In this document: one piece after another, positions 34,072 to 42,531 of the stretch
Layout of the letters: every line of letters starts with the position of its first letter
Numbering within the stretch: position 1 is the stretch's first letter
Assembly: GCF_022808175.1 (NCBI RefSeq)
Contig: NZ_JALGBX010000009.1
Location: 1 to 64,000 of the forward strand
Length of the DNA stretch: 64,000 nucleotides
From: Streptomyces sp. AP-93
GTDB lineage: Bacteria; Actinomycetota; Actinomycetes; Streptomycetales; Streptomycetaceae
Direction: 5' to 3'
The notes under the pieces: generated by a model
Seen by the model: only the letters and a program-made list of their open reading frames with translations
Database searches by the model: none
What the model was told of the DNA's origin: nothing
Program-made: the position numbers and the translations under genes

Positions 34072-35436
34072 TCAGGAGCGGAGGGCCGCGATGGTGGTGG
34101 CGAGGGCGGACGGGACGTCCTCGATCAGGGTGTGCGACCCGTCGCGGACGATGTGGCGGCCTCCCACCACCGTGTGGCGGATGTCCGCCGCCGAGGCGGC
34201 GAAGACGGCCGTCTCCGCGGCGAGGCGGGGCAGCGCGCCGGCCGTACGGACGGAGTCCAGCGCGATCGTGGTGAAGTCCGCCAGGGATCCCGACTCCAGA
34301 CGGCCCGCCTCGGACCAGCCCAGGGCGGCGTGCCCGTCCTCGGTGGCGGCGGCGAGCAGGGCGTTCGCCGTCCAGTGGCCGCGCGTACGGCTGCTCAGCC
34401 GCTCGTTCAGCTCCATCGCCCGTGCCTCTTCGAGCAGGTCGATCACCGCATGGCTGTCGCTGCCCAGCGAGAGCGGGCTGCCCGCGCGCTGGAGGCGTAC
34501 GGCCGGGCCGATGCCGTCGGCGAGGTCGCGTTCGGTGGTGGGGCACATGCAGGTGCCGGTGGTGGTGGAGCCCAGGAGGGCGATGTCCCCGTCGGTGAGG
34601 TGCGTGTTGTGCACCCCGGTGGTGCGCGGGCCGAGCACCCCGTGGTCGGCGAGCAGCTCGGTCGGGGTGCGGCCGTGGGCCGCCAGGCAGGCCTCGTTCT
34701 CGGCGGTCTGCTCCGAGAGGTGGACGTGGAGCGGAGCCCGGCGCTCCGCGGCCCAGTCGGCCACGGTGGCCAGTTGCCCCGCCGGTACGGCGCGGACCGA
34801 GTGGATCGCGGCGCCGATCAGGGCGTGTTCGCGGGGCTTGAGCGCCGAGACCCGCTCCGCCCAGGCGTCGGCGGTGGAGTCGGAGAAGCGGAGCTGGTGG
34901 GGGTTGGGTGCCTCTCCGAAGCCCGCGGCCAGGTACGCGGTGTCCAGCAGGGTGATGCGGATGCCGGCCTCGGAGGCCGCCGCGATGAGGGCCTCGCCCA
35001 TAGCGTTGGGATCGGCGTACGGGACTCCGCCCGGGGCGTGATGGACGTAGTGGAACTCGCCCACCGCCGTGATGCCGGCCAGCGCCATCTCGGCGTAGAC
35101 GGCCCGCGCGAGCGCGAAGTAGCTGTCGGGCGTGAGGTTCTGGGCGACCTTGTACATGAAGTCGCGCCAGGTCCAGAAGGTGCCGCTGCCGACCTGCACG
35201 GTGGAGCGCAGGGCCCGGTGGAAGGCGTGGCTGTGCGCGTTGGCCAGACCCGGGAGGGTCAGTCCGCGCAGCACCTCGGCGCCCGGGGGCGGGGTCTCGA
35301 CCCCGGTGCGCAGGGCGGAGATCCGCCCGTCGCCGGCTTCCGCGGCGGAGCCGCTCGTGGACACGTCCAGGGCGACGCCCGGCTCGACATGAGTGCCGAG
35401 CCAGGCGTGCTCCAGCCAGTACGTCTTCAGCGGCAC
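34072..35436 (-). CDS. hutF: Formimidoylglutamate deiminase
   Basis: 454 residues. Amidohydrolase fold with NAHSHAFHRAL, HVHLSEQTAENE and LGSDSHAVIDLLEEAR, as in HutF proteins. Converts N-formimino-L-glutamate to N-formyl-L-glutamate and ammonia. The GTG start (VPLKTYWLEHAWLG) has GGAAGG six nt upstream and overlaps the end of the M20 gene by 10 nt. This places the cell on the five-step histidine route that needs a deformylase. Confidence 0.9.
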   Translation of the reverse strand: MPLKTYWLEHAWLGTHVEPGVALDVSTSGSAAEAGDGRISALRTGVETPPPGAEVLRGLTLPGLANAHSHAFHRALRSTVQVGSGTFWTWRDFMYKVAQNLTPDSYFALARAVYAEMALAGITAVGEFHYVHHAPGGVPYADPNAMGEALIAAASEAGIRITLLDTAYLAAGFGEAPNPHQLRFSDSTADAWAERVSALKPREHALIGAAIHSVRAVPAGQLATVADWAAERRAPLHVHLSEQTAENEACLAAHGRTPTELLADHGVLGPRTTGVHNTHLTDGDIALLGSTTTGTCMCPTTERDLADGIGPAVRLQRAGSPLSLGSDSHAVIDLLEEARAMELNERLSSRTRGHWTANALLAAATEDGHAALGWSEAGRLESGSLADFTTIALDSVRTAGALPRLAAETAVFAASAADIRHTVVGGRHIVRDGSHTLIEDVPSALATTIAALRS

Positions 35437-36656
35437 GCGAGGCCTTCCAGTACGTCGGCGAGGGCGAGGACGCCTGCCACGCAGTCGTCCTCGGCGGCGA
35501 ACTCCCGCGGGGAGTGCGAGACCCCTGTGGGGTTGCGTACGAACAGCATGGCGGTCGGGACGGCCGCCGAGAGGATTCCGGCGTCGTGTCCCGCGCCCGT
35601 GCCGAGCACGGGGACGGACCCGCCGAGGATCCGGTTCATCTCCTCGCGCAGGGCGTGCTCGAACTCGACGACCGGGGTGAAGGACTCCCGGACCACGTCC
35701 AGGTCGATCCCCTCGTGGTCCGCGCGCTCGCGGGCGGCCTTCTCGATCGCGGTCACGACCGTGTCGAGGGTGGCCTGGTCGGCGGCGCGGGAGTCGAGCC
35801 AGCCGCGTACGAGGGACGGGATGGCATTGACGCCGTTGGGCTCGACGGAGATCTTCCCGAAGGTGGCCACGGCCCCGGCGAGGGCCGCCTCGGCGCGGGC
35901 CGCGAGCACGGTCTGCGCGTAGGTGAGCATCGGGTCTCGGCGGTCGGCCAGCCGGGTGGTGCCGGCGTGGTTGGCCTCGCCGCGGAAGTCGAAGCGCCAG
36001 CGGCCGTGCGGCCAGATCGCCGAGGCGATGCCGACCCGGTCCCCGGACAGGTCGAGGGCCCGGCCCTGTTCCACGTGCAGTTCGACGAAGGCGCCGATGC
36101 GGGCGAGGCGTTCGGGGTCGGCGCCGATGGCGGCCGGGTCGTATCCGGCCTCCTCCATGGCCTGCGGGAGACTGACGCCGTCCGCGTCGCGGAGCTCGTA
36201 CGCCTTCTCCTTGGTCAGCTGTCCGGCGGCGAGCCGGGAGCCGACGCAGGCCAGGCCGAAGCGGGCCCCTTCCTCGTCGCCGAAGTTGGTGATGGCCAGG
36301 GGCCTGGAGAACTCCGCTCCCCTCCTGCGGAGTTCGTCCAGGGCCGCGAAGGAGGACACCACCCCGAGGGGGCCGTCGAAGGCCCCGCCGTCGGGGACGG
36401 AGTCCAGGTGGGAGCCGGTGACGACGGCGTCCCCCGCGAGGGGGTCGCCGAGCCAGGCCCACTGGTTGCCGTTGCGGTCGGTCTCGTACGCGAGCCCGCG
36501 GGCCTCGGCCTGCGCCTGGAACCAGGTCCGGCAGTCGGCGTCGGCGCCGGTCCAGGCGTAGCGGCGGTACCCGCCGGAGTCCGCGTGGCGGCCGATGGGC
36601 CGGAGCTCGGCCCACATGGAGTGGAAGGAGGCTCCGGCGGCGGCGTCCTCGCTCAC
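35427..36656 (-). CDS. M20 family amidohydrolase, likely N-formylglutamate deformylase by context
   Basis: 409 residues. Peptidase M20 / allantoate amidohydrolase type with GSHLDSVPDGGAFDGPLG, NFGDEEGARFG, FVELHVEQGRALD, a dimerisation insert and GAGHDAGILS. Family members hydrolyse allantoate or N-carbamoyl amino acids. Between hutU and hutF, with coupled starts (GTGA at 36653-36656), the obvious missing step is removal of formate from N-formylglutamate, and no HutG-type enzyme is seen here. That role is inferred from position only. Confidence 0.82.
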   Translation of the reverse strand: MSEDAAAGASFHSMWAELRPIGRHADSGGYRRYAWTGADADCRTWFQAQAEARGLAYETDRNGNQWAWLGDPLAGDAVVTGSHLDSVPDGGAFDGPLGVVSSFAALDELRRRGAEFSRPLAITNFGDEEGARFGLACVGSRLAAGQLTKEKAYELRDADGVSLPQAMEEAGYDPAAIGADPERLARIGAFVELHVEQGRALDLSGDRVGIASAIWPHGRWRFDFRGEANHAGTTRLADRRDPMLTYAQTVLAARAEAALAGAVATFGKISVEPNGVNAIPSLVRGWLDSRAADQATLDTVVTAIEKAARERADHEGIDLDVVRESFTPVVEFEHALREEMNRILGGSVPVLGTGAGHDAGILSAAVPTAMLFVRNPTGVSHSPREFAAEDDCVAGVLALADVLEGLACR

Positions 36657-38332
36657 GCGTCGTCGCCCTCGCGCATCGGGATGCGGACGCCGCGCTCGTC
36701 GGCGACCGTCTCGGCGATGTCGTAGCCGGCGTCGACGTGGCGGATGACGCCCATGCCGGGGTCGTTGGTCAGGACGCGGCGGATCTTCTCGCCCGCGAGC
36801 TTGGTGCCGTCGGCGACCGTGACCTGGCCCGCGTGGATGGAGCGGCCCATGCCGACGCCGCCGCCGTGGTGGATGGAGACCCAGGAGGCGCCGGAGGCCA
36901 CGTTGACCATGGCGTTGAGCAGCGGCCAGTCGGCGATGGCGTCGGAGCCGTCGAGCATGGCCTCGGTCTCGCGGTACGGGGAGGCCACCGAGCCGCAGTC
37001 GAGGTGGTCACGGCCGATGACCAGCGGCGCGGCGAGCGTCCCGTCGGCGACCATCTCGTTGAAGCGCTCGCCGGCCTTGTCGCGCTCGCCGTAGCCGAGC
37101 CAGCAGATGCGGGCGGGCAGTCCCTGGAAGTGGACGCGCTCGCCGGCCATCTTGATCCAGCGGTGCAGCGACGCGTTTTGAGGAGAATCGGCCTCGGGGA
37201 AGAGCTCCAGCATCGCCTTGTCGGTCTTGTGGATGTCCGAGGCCTCGCCGGACAGCGCCGCCCAGCGGAAGGGGCCCTTGCCCTCGCAGAACAGCGGCCG
37301 GATGTAGGCGGGGACGAAGCCGGGGAAGGCGAAGGCGCGCTCGTAGCCGGCCAGCTGGGCCTCGCCGCGGATGGAGTTGCCGTAGTCGAAGACCTCGGCG
37401 CCCGCGTCCATGAAGCCGACCATGGCCTCGACGTGCGTGGCCATCGACTCGCGGGCGCGGGTGGTGAACCCGGCCGGGTCCTTGGCCGCATAGTCGGCCA
37501 TGTCGTCGAAGTCGACGCCCACGGGCAGGTAGGCGAGCGGGTCGTGGGCCGAGGTCTGGTCGGTCACGATGTCGATCGGGGCACCCTCGGCCAGCATCTG
37601 CGGGAGCAGCTCGGCGGCGTTGCCGAGCAGACCGATGGAGAGCGGCTTGCGGGCGTCGCGCGCCTCGACGGCGAGCTGCAGCGCGTGCCGCAGGCTGTCC
37701 GCCTTGACGTCCAGGTAGCGGTGCTCGATGCGGCGGTCGATGGCGCGCGGGTCGACGTCGATGCAGATGGCGACGCCGTCGTTCATCGTCACGGCCAGCG
37801 GCTGGGCGCCGCCCATGCCGCCGAGCCCGGCGGTGAGGGTGATGGTGCCGGCCAGCGTCCCGTTGAACTTCTTGGCGGCGACGGCGGCAAAGGTCTCATA
37901 GGTCCCCTGCAGGATGCCCTGGGTGCCGATGTAGATCCACGAACCGGCGGTCATCTGGCCGTACATGGTCAGACCCAGGTTCTCCAGGCGGCGGAACTCC
38001 TCCCAGTTGGCCCAGTCGCCGACCAGGTTGGAGTTCGCGAGCAGCACGCGCGGCGCCCACTCGTGGGTCTGCATGACGCCGACCGGGCGGCCGGACTGGA
38101 CGAGCATCGTCTCGTCCTGCTTGAGGGTCTGGAGGGTGCGGACCATCGCGTCGTACGAGCGCCAGTCGCGGGCGGCCTTGCCGGTGCCGCCGTAGACGAC
38201 GAGCTTGTCGGGGTGCTCGGCGACCTCGGGGTCGAGGTTGTTCTGGAGCATCCGCAGCGCGGCCTCCTGCTGCCATCCCAGGGTGCTCAGCTCGTTACCT
38301 CGCGCGGCACGTACGGGGCGGGGTCCTGACAT
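36653..38332 (-). CDS. hutU: Urocanate hydratase
   Basis: 559 residues, the usual size. The N-terminal NNLDPEVAEHPDKLVVYGG block, the NAD-binding GGMGGAQPLAVTMN core and FCEGKGPFRWAALS are typical of urocanase. Adds water to urocanate using NAD+ as electrophile. The ATG has GGAGGAGG upstream; an in-frame ATG 36 nt earlier is less likely. First gene of hutU-M20-hutF and divergent from the PLP decarboxylase, across an AT-rich region with an operator-like palindrome. No hutH (histidine ammonia-lyase) lies in the window. Confidence 0.95.
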   Translation of the reverse strand: MSGPRPVRAARGNELSTLGWQQEAALRMLQNNLDPEVAEHPDKLVVYGGTGKAARDWRSYDAMVRTLQTLKQDETMLVQSGRPVGVMQTHEWAPRVLLANSNLVGDWANWEEFRRLENLGLTMYGQMTAGSWIYIGTQGILQGTYETFAAVAAKKFNGTLAGTITLTAGLGGMGGAQPLAVTMNDGVAICIDVDPRAIDRRIEHRYLDVKADSLRHALQLAVEARDARKPLSIGLLGNAAELLPQMLAEGAPIDIVTDQTSAHDPLAYLPVGVDFDDMADYAAKDPAGFTTRARESMATHVEAMVGFMDAGAEVFDYGNSIRGEAQLAGYERAFAFPGFVPAYIRPLFCEGKGPFRWAALSGEASDIHKTDKAMLELFPEADSPQNASLHRWIKMAGERVHFQGLPARICWLGYGERDKAGERFNEMVADGTLAAPLVIGRDHLDCGSVASPYRETEAMLDGSDAIADWPLLNAMVNVASGASWVSIHHGGGVGMGRSIHAGQVTVADGTKLAGEKIRRVLTNDPGMGVIRHVDAGYDIAETVADERGVRIPMREGDDA

Positions 38333-38357
38333 GGCGGTGCCTCCTCCGGTGTTGGTC

Positions 38358-38393
38358 AATCTATTCACATCTTTACCCCCTGAATAGATTCAG
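38358..38393. promoter_or_regulatory. Operator-like palindromes between hutU and the PLP decarboxylase
   Basis: AATCTATTCA (38358-38367) and TGAATAGATT (38381-38390) form a perfect 10-bp inverted repeat 13 nt apart. The right half is itself a 14-nt palindrome, CTGAAT-AG-ATTCAG (38380-38393). The patch is AT-rich in a GC-rich chromosome and lies 26-61 nt before hutU. A local repressor or activator of hut genes is the likely user. Confidence 0.6.
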
Positions 38394-38427
38394 TCAACAG
38401 CTGCGGGCGGACGCGCCGGATGATGGG

Positions 38428-39813
38428 ATGACGTACATGGCAGTCGACGCACACGCGCACGCCGCCGGGGACTCCGCCGCAGACGCCGCCGCGGGCTCCG
38501 CCGGGCGACGGGACCTGGCCGTACGGGCCGCCGTGGAGCAGGGCCTGATCGACGAGGACGCGCCCCTCCTCTGCCTGCTCGACACGGCCGGCATCCGCGC
38601 CTCCGCCACCGCCCTGACCAGCGCCTTCGCGGCGGCCCTCGCCCCCGGCACCCCCGCCCTGCACGCCTTCGCCGTCAAGGCCGCCCCGCTCGTCCCGGTG
38701 CTGCGGCTGCTCGCCGACGCCGGGCTCGGCTGCGAGGTGGCCAGCCCCGGCGAGCTGGCCCTGGCCCGCGCGGCGGGGGTATCTCCGGACCGCATCGTCC
38801 TCGACTCCCCCGCGAAAACGGCCGCCGAACTGCGGGAGGCCCTCGCCCTGGGCGTCGCGGTGAACGCCGACAACCGCCAGGAGCTGGAACGCCTCGACGC
38901 GCTCGTCGCGACGGCGCCCACCACCTCCCCGATCGGCGTACGGATCAACCCGCAGACCGGCGCGGGCACCATCGACGCCCTCTCCACCGCCACGGCCACC
39001 TCGAAGTTCGGCATCGCGCTGCGCGATCCGGGCGCGCGCGAGTGGCTCGTACGGGCGTACCTGGACCGGCCGTGGCTCACCCGGCTGCACACCCACTCGG
39101 GGTCCCAGGGGGTGTCACTGGCGCTCATCGCCGAAGGAGTGCGGGAGCTGTACGCGCTGGCCGAGGAGATCAACGAGGCGGCCGGGCGGCGCCAGGTGGA
39201 CACCCTGGACATCGGCGGCGGCCTGCCGGTGAACTTCAGCTCGGACGCGGTCACCCCCACCTACGCGGAGTACGTGAGCGCGCTGCGCTCGGCCGTCCCC
39301 GGGCTCTTCTCGGGGGCGTACGGGCTGGTCACGGAGTTCGGGCGGTCCCTGACCGCCAAGCACGGGCTGGTGCTCACGCGGGTGGAGTACACGAAGACCA
39401 CCGGCGGGCGGCCGATCGCGCTCACGCACGCGGGGGTCCAGCTGGCCACCCGAACGGTGTACGCCCCGGCGGCCTGGCCGCTCCGCATCCTGCCGTACTC
39501 CGCGAAGGGGGCTCCGCTGACGGGGCCGGTCGTCGCCCAGGACATCGCCGGGCCGGCCTGCTTCGCGGGTGACCTGCTGGCGGCTGCGCGGGAGCTGCCG
39601 CTGCTGGCCCCGGGGGACCTGGTCTGCGTGCCCGACACCGGGGCGTACGCCTTCACCGCGCACTACGGGTACAACAGCCTGCCGCGGCCGGCGGTGCACG
39701 GATTCACCGTGGACCCCTCGGGCGGGGTCCGCTTCGCCTTGGCCCGCGCGGCCCAGCCCGTCTCCACGATCCCGGCAGAAGCCGGCGCAGCCACCCCGAA
39801 CGCCCTCCTCTAA
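38428..39813 (+). CDS. Fold-type III PLP-dependent decarboxylase (LysA/Orn-DAP-Arg family)
   Basis: 461 residues. The alanine-racemase-like barrel has the PLP lysine in HAFAVKAAP, SPGELALA, the phosphate/substrate blocks HTHSGSQG and DIGGGLPVNF, and a C-terminal sheet domain with GPACFAGDLLA. This matches the diaminopimelate/ornithine decarboxylase family, but several residues of the usual DAP-specific blocks differ, so the substrate is uncertain. Divergent from hutU and may share its control region. A second in-frame ATG is three codons in. Confidence 0.83.
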   Translation: MTYMAVDAHAHAAGDSAADAAAGSAGRRDLAVRAAVEQGLIDEDAPLLCLLDTAGIRASATALTSAFAAALAPGTPALHAFAVKAAPLVPVLRLLADAGLGCEVASPGELALARAAGVSPDRIVLDSPAKTAAELREALALGVAVNADNRQELERLDALVATAPTTSPIGVRINPQTGAGTIDALSTATATSKFGIALRDPGAREWLVRAYLDRPWLTRLHTHSGSQGVSLALIAEGVRELYALAEEINEAAGRRQVDTLDIGGGLPVNFSSDAVTPTYAEYVSALRSAVPGLFSGAYGLVTEFGRSLTAKHGLVLTRVEYTKTTGGRPIALTHAGVQLATRTVYAPAAWPLRILPYSAKGAPLTGPVVAQDIAGPACFAGDLLAAARELPLLAPGDLVCVPDTGAYAFTAHYGYNSLPRPAVHGFTVDPSGGVRFALARAAQPVSTIPAEAGAATPNALL

Positions 39814-40101
39814 CGCCCCCGGGGGGCCCGACCCGGGGCGCTGCGCCCCCGCGAACCCGCTGCGCGGAGCCCGTGTGCAGCAGGTTCGGCCCTGCGGGGC
39901 AAAGTCCCCGACCCACCCTTCCACCGTTCCCCGGACCAGCCCGGACCCGCACCTCAAACGCCGGCGAGGCTGAGGAATGCCACCGGGCTCCGCCCGGGAA
40001 AAGGCCCCGGGCTCCGCCCGGCCCCCTGGGGCTCCGCCCCAGACCCCGGTCCTCAAACGCCGGACGGCTGAAAAGCCCAACCCCGGCCGAGACGGAACGC
40101 T

Positions 40102-40385
40102 CGCCCGGCCGGGGCCGGAAGCCCGACCGGCCGGAGTCGGAAGCCCGACCGGCCAGGGCCGGAAGCCCACCCCGCCGGGGTCGGAGGCTTGGCCGGGCGG
40201 GGCCGGACGCCCGCCCGGCCGGGGTCGGAAGCTCGACCGGGCGGAGTCGGAAGCCCGACCGGCCAGGGCCGGAAGCCCGCCCGGCCGGGGTCAGAGGCCC
40301 GCCCGGCCGGGGTCGGAAGCTCGCCCGGCCGGGGTCGGAAGCTCGCCCCGCCGGGGTCGGAGGCTTGGCCGGGCGGGGCTGGGGG
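40102..40385. repeat. Tandem array of a ~22-nt GC-rich unit
   Basis: About 13 imperfect copies of a unit built on CGGCCGGGGTCGGAAGC, with a period of about 22 nt, so the reading frame shifts every unit. Unit variants (GGGG/GAGT/AGGG centre, AAGC/AGGC end) alternate, suggesting higher-order duplication. Not a CRISPR array: there are no unique spacers. Confidence 0.75.
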
Positions 40386-40407
40386 CGGCCGGGACGGGGA
40401 CGGGGGC

Positions 40408-40524
40408 GGGGTGGGGTGTCGGCCTGGACGTAGAGCGTGATTTGTGGCGCAGGTGCAGCCCGCGCCCTGTCGGAGTAGAACAGGGGGCGCCTAAATCATG
40501 CAGTCCAGGCCGACACCCCACCCC
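40408..40524. repeat. Perfect 22-bp inverted repeat with structured 73-nt interior
   Basis: Arms 40408-40429 and 40503-40524 are perfectly complementary over 22 bp. Inside, GCGTGATTT (40435-40443) pairs with AAATCATGC (40493-40501), and GCGCCCTGT (40462-40470) pairs with ACAGGGGGCGC (40480-40490) with a small bulge. The whole can fold as one branched stem-loop. It could be a terminator for both neighbours, a structured RNA, or a small palindromic mobile element. Confidence 0.65.
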
Positions 40525-40596
40525 GACCCCGGCACCGGCCCACCCCGCAGCCCAGCCCCACGACCCGCCACGTACAGGCCGACGCCGGCCACAACC

Positions 40597-40620
40597 CAGC
40601 CCCGCCGGCGTTTGAGGCGC
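40597..40620. repeat. Copy of the CTCAAACGCCGG intergenic element
   Basis: CAGCCCCGCCGGCGTTTGAG matches the right inner arm of the 33859-34048 palindrome exactly in sequence and orientation. Related copies in the other orientation start at 39952 and 40051. Confidence 0.7.
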
Positions 40621-40669
40621 AGGGGCCCGGGGACCGGTCCCCGGCAGCGGCGCCGCACCCGGATCCGGG

Positions 40670-41257
40670 TCAGGGCGAAGCCAGCACCGCCGCCTCCAGG
40701 GACGGCGTCAGCGCCGCGATCACCGCCTCCGGCGAGAGCCCCGCCATCGGGGGAAGGCGGAGCAGGTAGCGGGTCAGGGCCAGGCCCAGGAGGTGGGTCG
40801 AGACCAGGCCCGCCACCCGCAGCCCCCGCTCGGCCCCGAGCGCGCCCGCCAGCGCCGGCGCGACCTGCACCGCGAAAACCTCCCGCATCCGCGCCGCCGC
40901 CGCCTCATTGGTCACCGCGGAGCGCAACAGCACGAGCAGCGCATCGTCCGCCGGATCCCCTTCCCACCGCTCCACGAAGTGCCGCACGAGCACCTGCGCC
41001 AACTCCCCCGCCGCAACCCCCGACAGGTCCGGCAGCCGCAGGTCCACCGCGAGGGCCGCGTCGAAGAGCCCCTCCTTGCTGCCGAAGTACCGCATCACCA
41101 TCGACGGGTCGATCCCCGCGTCCGCCGCGACGCCGCGGATCGTCGTCCGTTCGTACCCCTGCGCGGCGAACCGTTCCCGCGCCGCCCGCAGGATCGCCGC
41201 CTTGGTCTGCCCGCCCCGAGTCTCCCCCGTCACGCCGGCCACTCCGTCTCGCGTCAT
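40670..41257 (-). CDS. TetR-family transcriptional regulator
   Basis: 195 residues. The N-terminal TetR helix-turn-helix (ILRAARERFAAQGYERTTIRGVAADAGIDPSMVMRYFGSKEG region, about 20-65) is followed by an all-helical ligand/dimer domain of TetR_C type. Divergent from an FAD monooxygenase, with two matching palindromes in the 94-nt gap, which suggests it represses itself and the monooxygenase until a small phenolic or similar ligand binds. The ligand is unknown. Confidence 0.9.
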   Translation of the reverse strand: MTRDGVAGVTGETRGGQTKAAILRAARERFAAQGYERTTIRGVAADAGIDPSMVMRYFGSKEGLFDAALAVDLRLPDLSGVAAGELAQVLVRHFVERWEGDPADDALLVLLRSAVTNEAAAARMREVFAVQVAPALAGALGAERGLRVAGLVSTHLLGLALTRYLLRLPPMAGLSPEAVIAALTPSLEAAVLASP

Positions 41258-41271
41258 GCCAACAAGCGTAG

Positions 41272-41330
41272 GCCAACACCCGTTGACATGCCATCACCCC
41301 CGCCGCATCCTTAAGTCAACAACCGTTGGC
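41272..41330. promoter_or_regulatory. Two TetR-type operators and promoter
   Basis: GCCAAC-ACCC-GTTGAC (41272-41287) and GTCAAC-AACC-GTTGGC (41315-41330) are 16-nt palindromes of form GYCAAC-N4-GTTGRC, 43 nt apart centre to centre. The first overlaps a TTGACA that, with CATCCT 17 nt on, could be the monooxygenase promoter; the second covers the region just before its ribosome binding site. A fit for repression by the adjacent TetR protein. Confidence 0.65.
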
Positions 41331-41351
41331 ATCCAGGAGGAGAACAAGGCC

Positions 41352-42515
41352 ATGTCGCTCCCCACCACCACCCGCACCCGCGTAGCCATCGTCGGCGCCG
41401 GCCCTACCGGCCTCACCCTCGCCCTGACCCTCGCCGAGGCCGGCATCGACTTCGTGCTCCTGGACCGCCAGGCGGAGGGCGCCAACACCTCCCGCGCCGC
41501 CGTGGTCCACGCCCGCACCCTGGAGGTCCTCGACGAGCTCGACCCGGCCACCTGCGCCGAGCTGGTCCGGCGGGGCAAGGCCGTCACCCGGTTCCGGATC
41601 CGCGACGGCGCCCGCCCGCTCGCCGCCGTCACCTTCGACGGCCTGCCCACGGCCCACCCGTACGCCCTGATGATCCCCCAGGACCAGACGGAGGCCGTGC
41701 TCCTCGACCGGCTGCGCGCCCTCGGCGGCGACGTCCACCGCCCGTACGAGGTCACCGCCGTCACCCAGTCCGCCGACCCGGTCGGGGTCACCCTCACCAC
41801 CGCCACCGGCGAGACCCTGTACGCCGACTACGCCGTCGGAGCCGACGGGATGCACAGCACGGTCCGCGGGGCCGCCGGGATCGCCTTCACCGGCAGCCCC
41901 TACGCAGAGTCCTTCGTCCTCGCCGACGTGCGGATGGACTGGGCCCCGGGCCCCGAGGAGGTCTCCATGACCTTCAGCGCGGCCGGTCCCACCGTGGTGG
42001 CCCCGCTTCCCGGAGGCCGCTACCGGGTGGTCGCCACCGCCGCCGACGCTCCCTCCGAGCCCGGCCTGGCCTTCGTCCAGGCCCTGCTGGACGCCCGCTC
42101 CCCCGGCCAGGCCGCCGTCACCGACGTCGTCTGGTCCTCGCGGTTCCGGGTCCACCACCGGGTCGCGGACCGCTACCGCGCGGGCCGCCTGCTGCTCGCG
42201 GGCGACGCCGCGCACGTGCACAGCCCGGCCGGCGGCCAGGGCATGAACACCGGCATCCAGGACGGCCATGCCCTCGGCCGCGCCCTCGCCACCGCCCTCG
42301 CCACCGGTACGGACGAGGCCCTCGACGCGTACGGGGCCGCCCGCCGGCCGGTCGCCCTGCACGTCGTGGCGCTGACCGACCGGCTGACCCGGCTCGCCAC
42401 CAACCGGAACCCCGCCCTGCGCGCCGTACGCAACACCCTGCTCCCGCTCCTCGCCCGCGTCCCGGCCCTGAACAAGCGCCTGGCCACCGAGCTGGCAGAG
42501 CTCCGCTACCGCTAG
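41352..42515 (+). CDS. FAD-dependent aromatic monooxygenase
   Basis: 387 residues, shorter than PheA/TfdB phenol hydroxylases and near the length of PHBH-type group A flavin monooxygenases. GxGxxG at the N-terminus (VAIVGAGPTGLTLALTLAEAG), a DG motif (VGADGMHSTVR), and the GD motif (LLLAGDAAHVHSPAGGQGMN). Uses NAD(P)H and O2 to hydroxylate or oxidise a small, probably aromatic compound. ATG behind AGGAGGAGAA. Divergent from its likely repressor; probably detoxification or degradation. Confidence 0.88.
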   Translation: MSLPTTTRTRVAIVGAGPTGLTLALTLAEAGIDFVLLDRQAEGANTSRAAVVHARTLEVLDELDPATCAELVRRGKAVTRFRIRDGARPLAAVTFDGLPTAHPYALMIPQDQTEAVLLDRLRALGGDVHRPYEVTAVTQSADPVGVTLTTATGETLYADYAVGADGMHSTVRGAAGIAFTGSPYAESFVLADVRMDWAPGPEEVSMTFSAAGPTVVAPLPGGRYRVVATAADAPSEPGLAFVQALLDARSPGQAAVTDVVWSSRFRVHHRVADRYRAGRLLLAGDAAHVHSPAGGQGMNTGIQDGHALGRALATALATGTDEALDAYGAARRPVALHVVALTDRLTRLATNRNPALRAVRNTLLPLLARVPALNKRLATELAELRYR

Positions 42516-42531
42516 GGCCGCCCCGACCGGC

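Larger units (their letters stand above)
39814..40669. other. Repeat-rich gap between converging genes
   Basis: 856 nt with no supported gene: open frames here only read through repeats. It starts with short GC hairpins (terminator-like, CCCCGGGGGG, then GGGGCGCTGCGCCCC). It then has CTCAAACGCCGG elements (39952, 40051), a ~22-nt tandem array (40102-40385), a long inverted repeat with structured interior (40408-40524), and a last CGCCGGCGTTTGAGG element (40597-40620) ahead of the TetR gene's stop. Confidence 0.7.

Noticed and set aside
36737..38329. 530-codon plus-strand frame opposite hutU
   Set aside because: Antisense shadow of a well-supported urocanase.
40102..40385. Possible CRISPR array
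   Set aside because: Units are contiguous with no unique spacers, the unit is GC-rich and varies, and no cas genes are present.
39873..40615. Open frames through the repeat gap
   Set aside because: They translate only the tandem repeats and shift frame with each unit. No start signals or family match.
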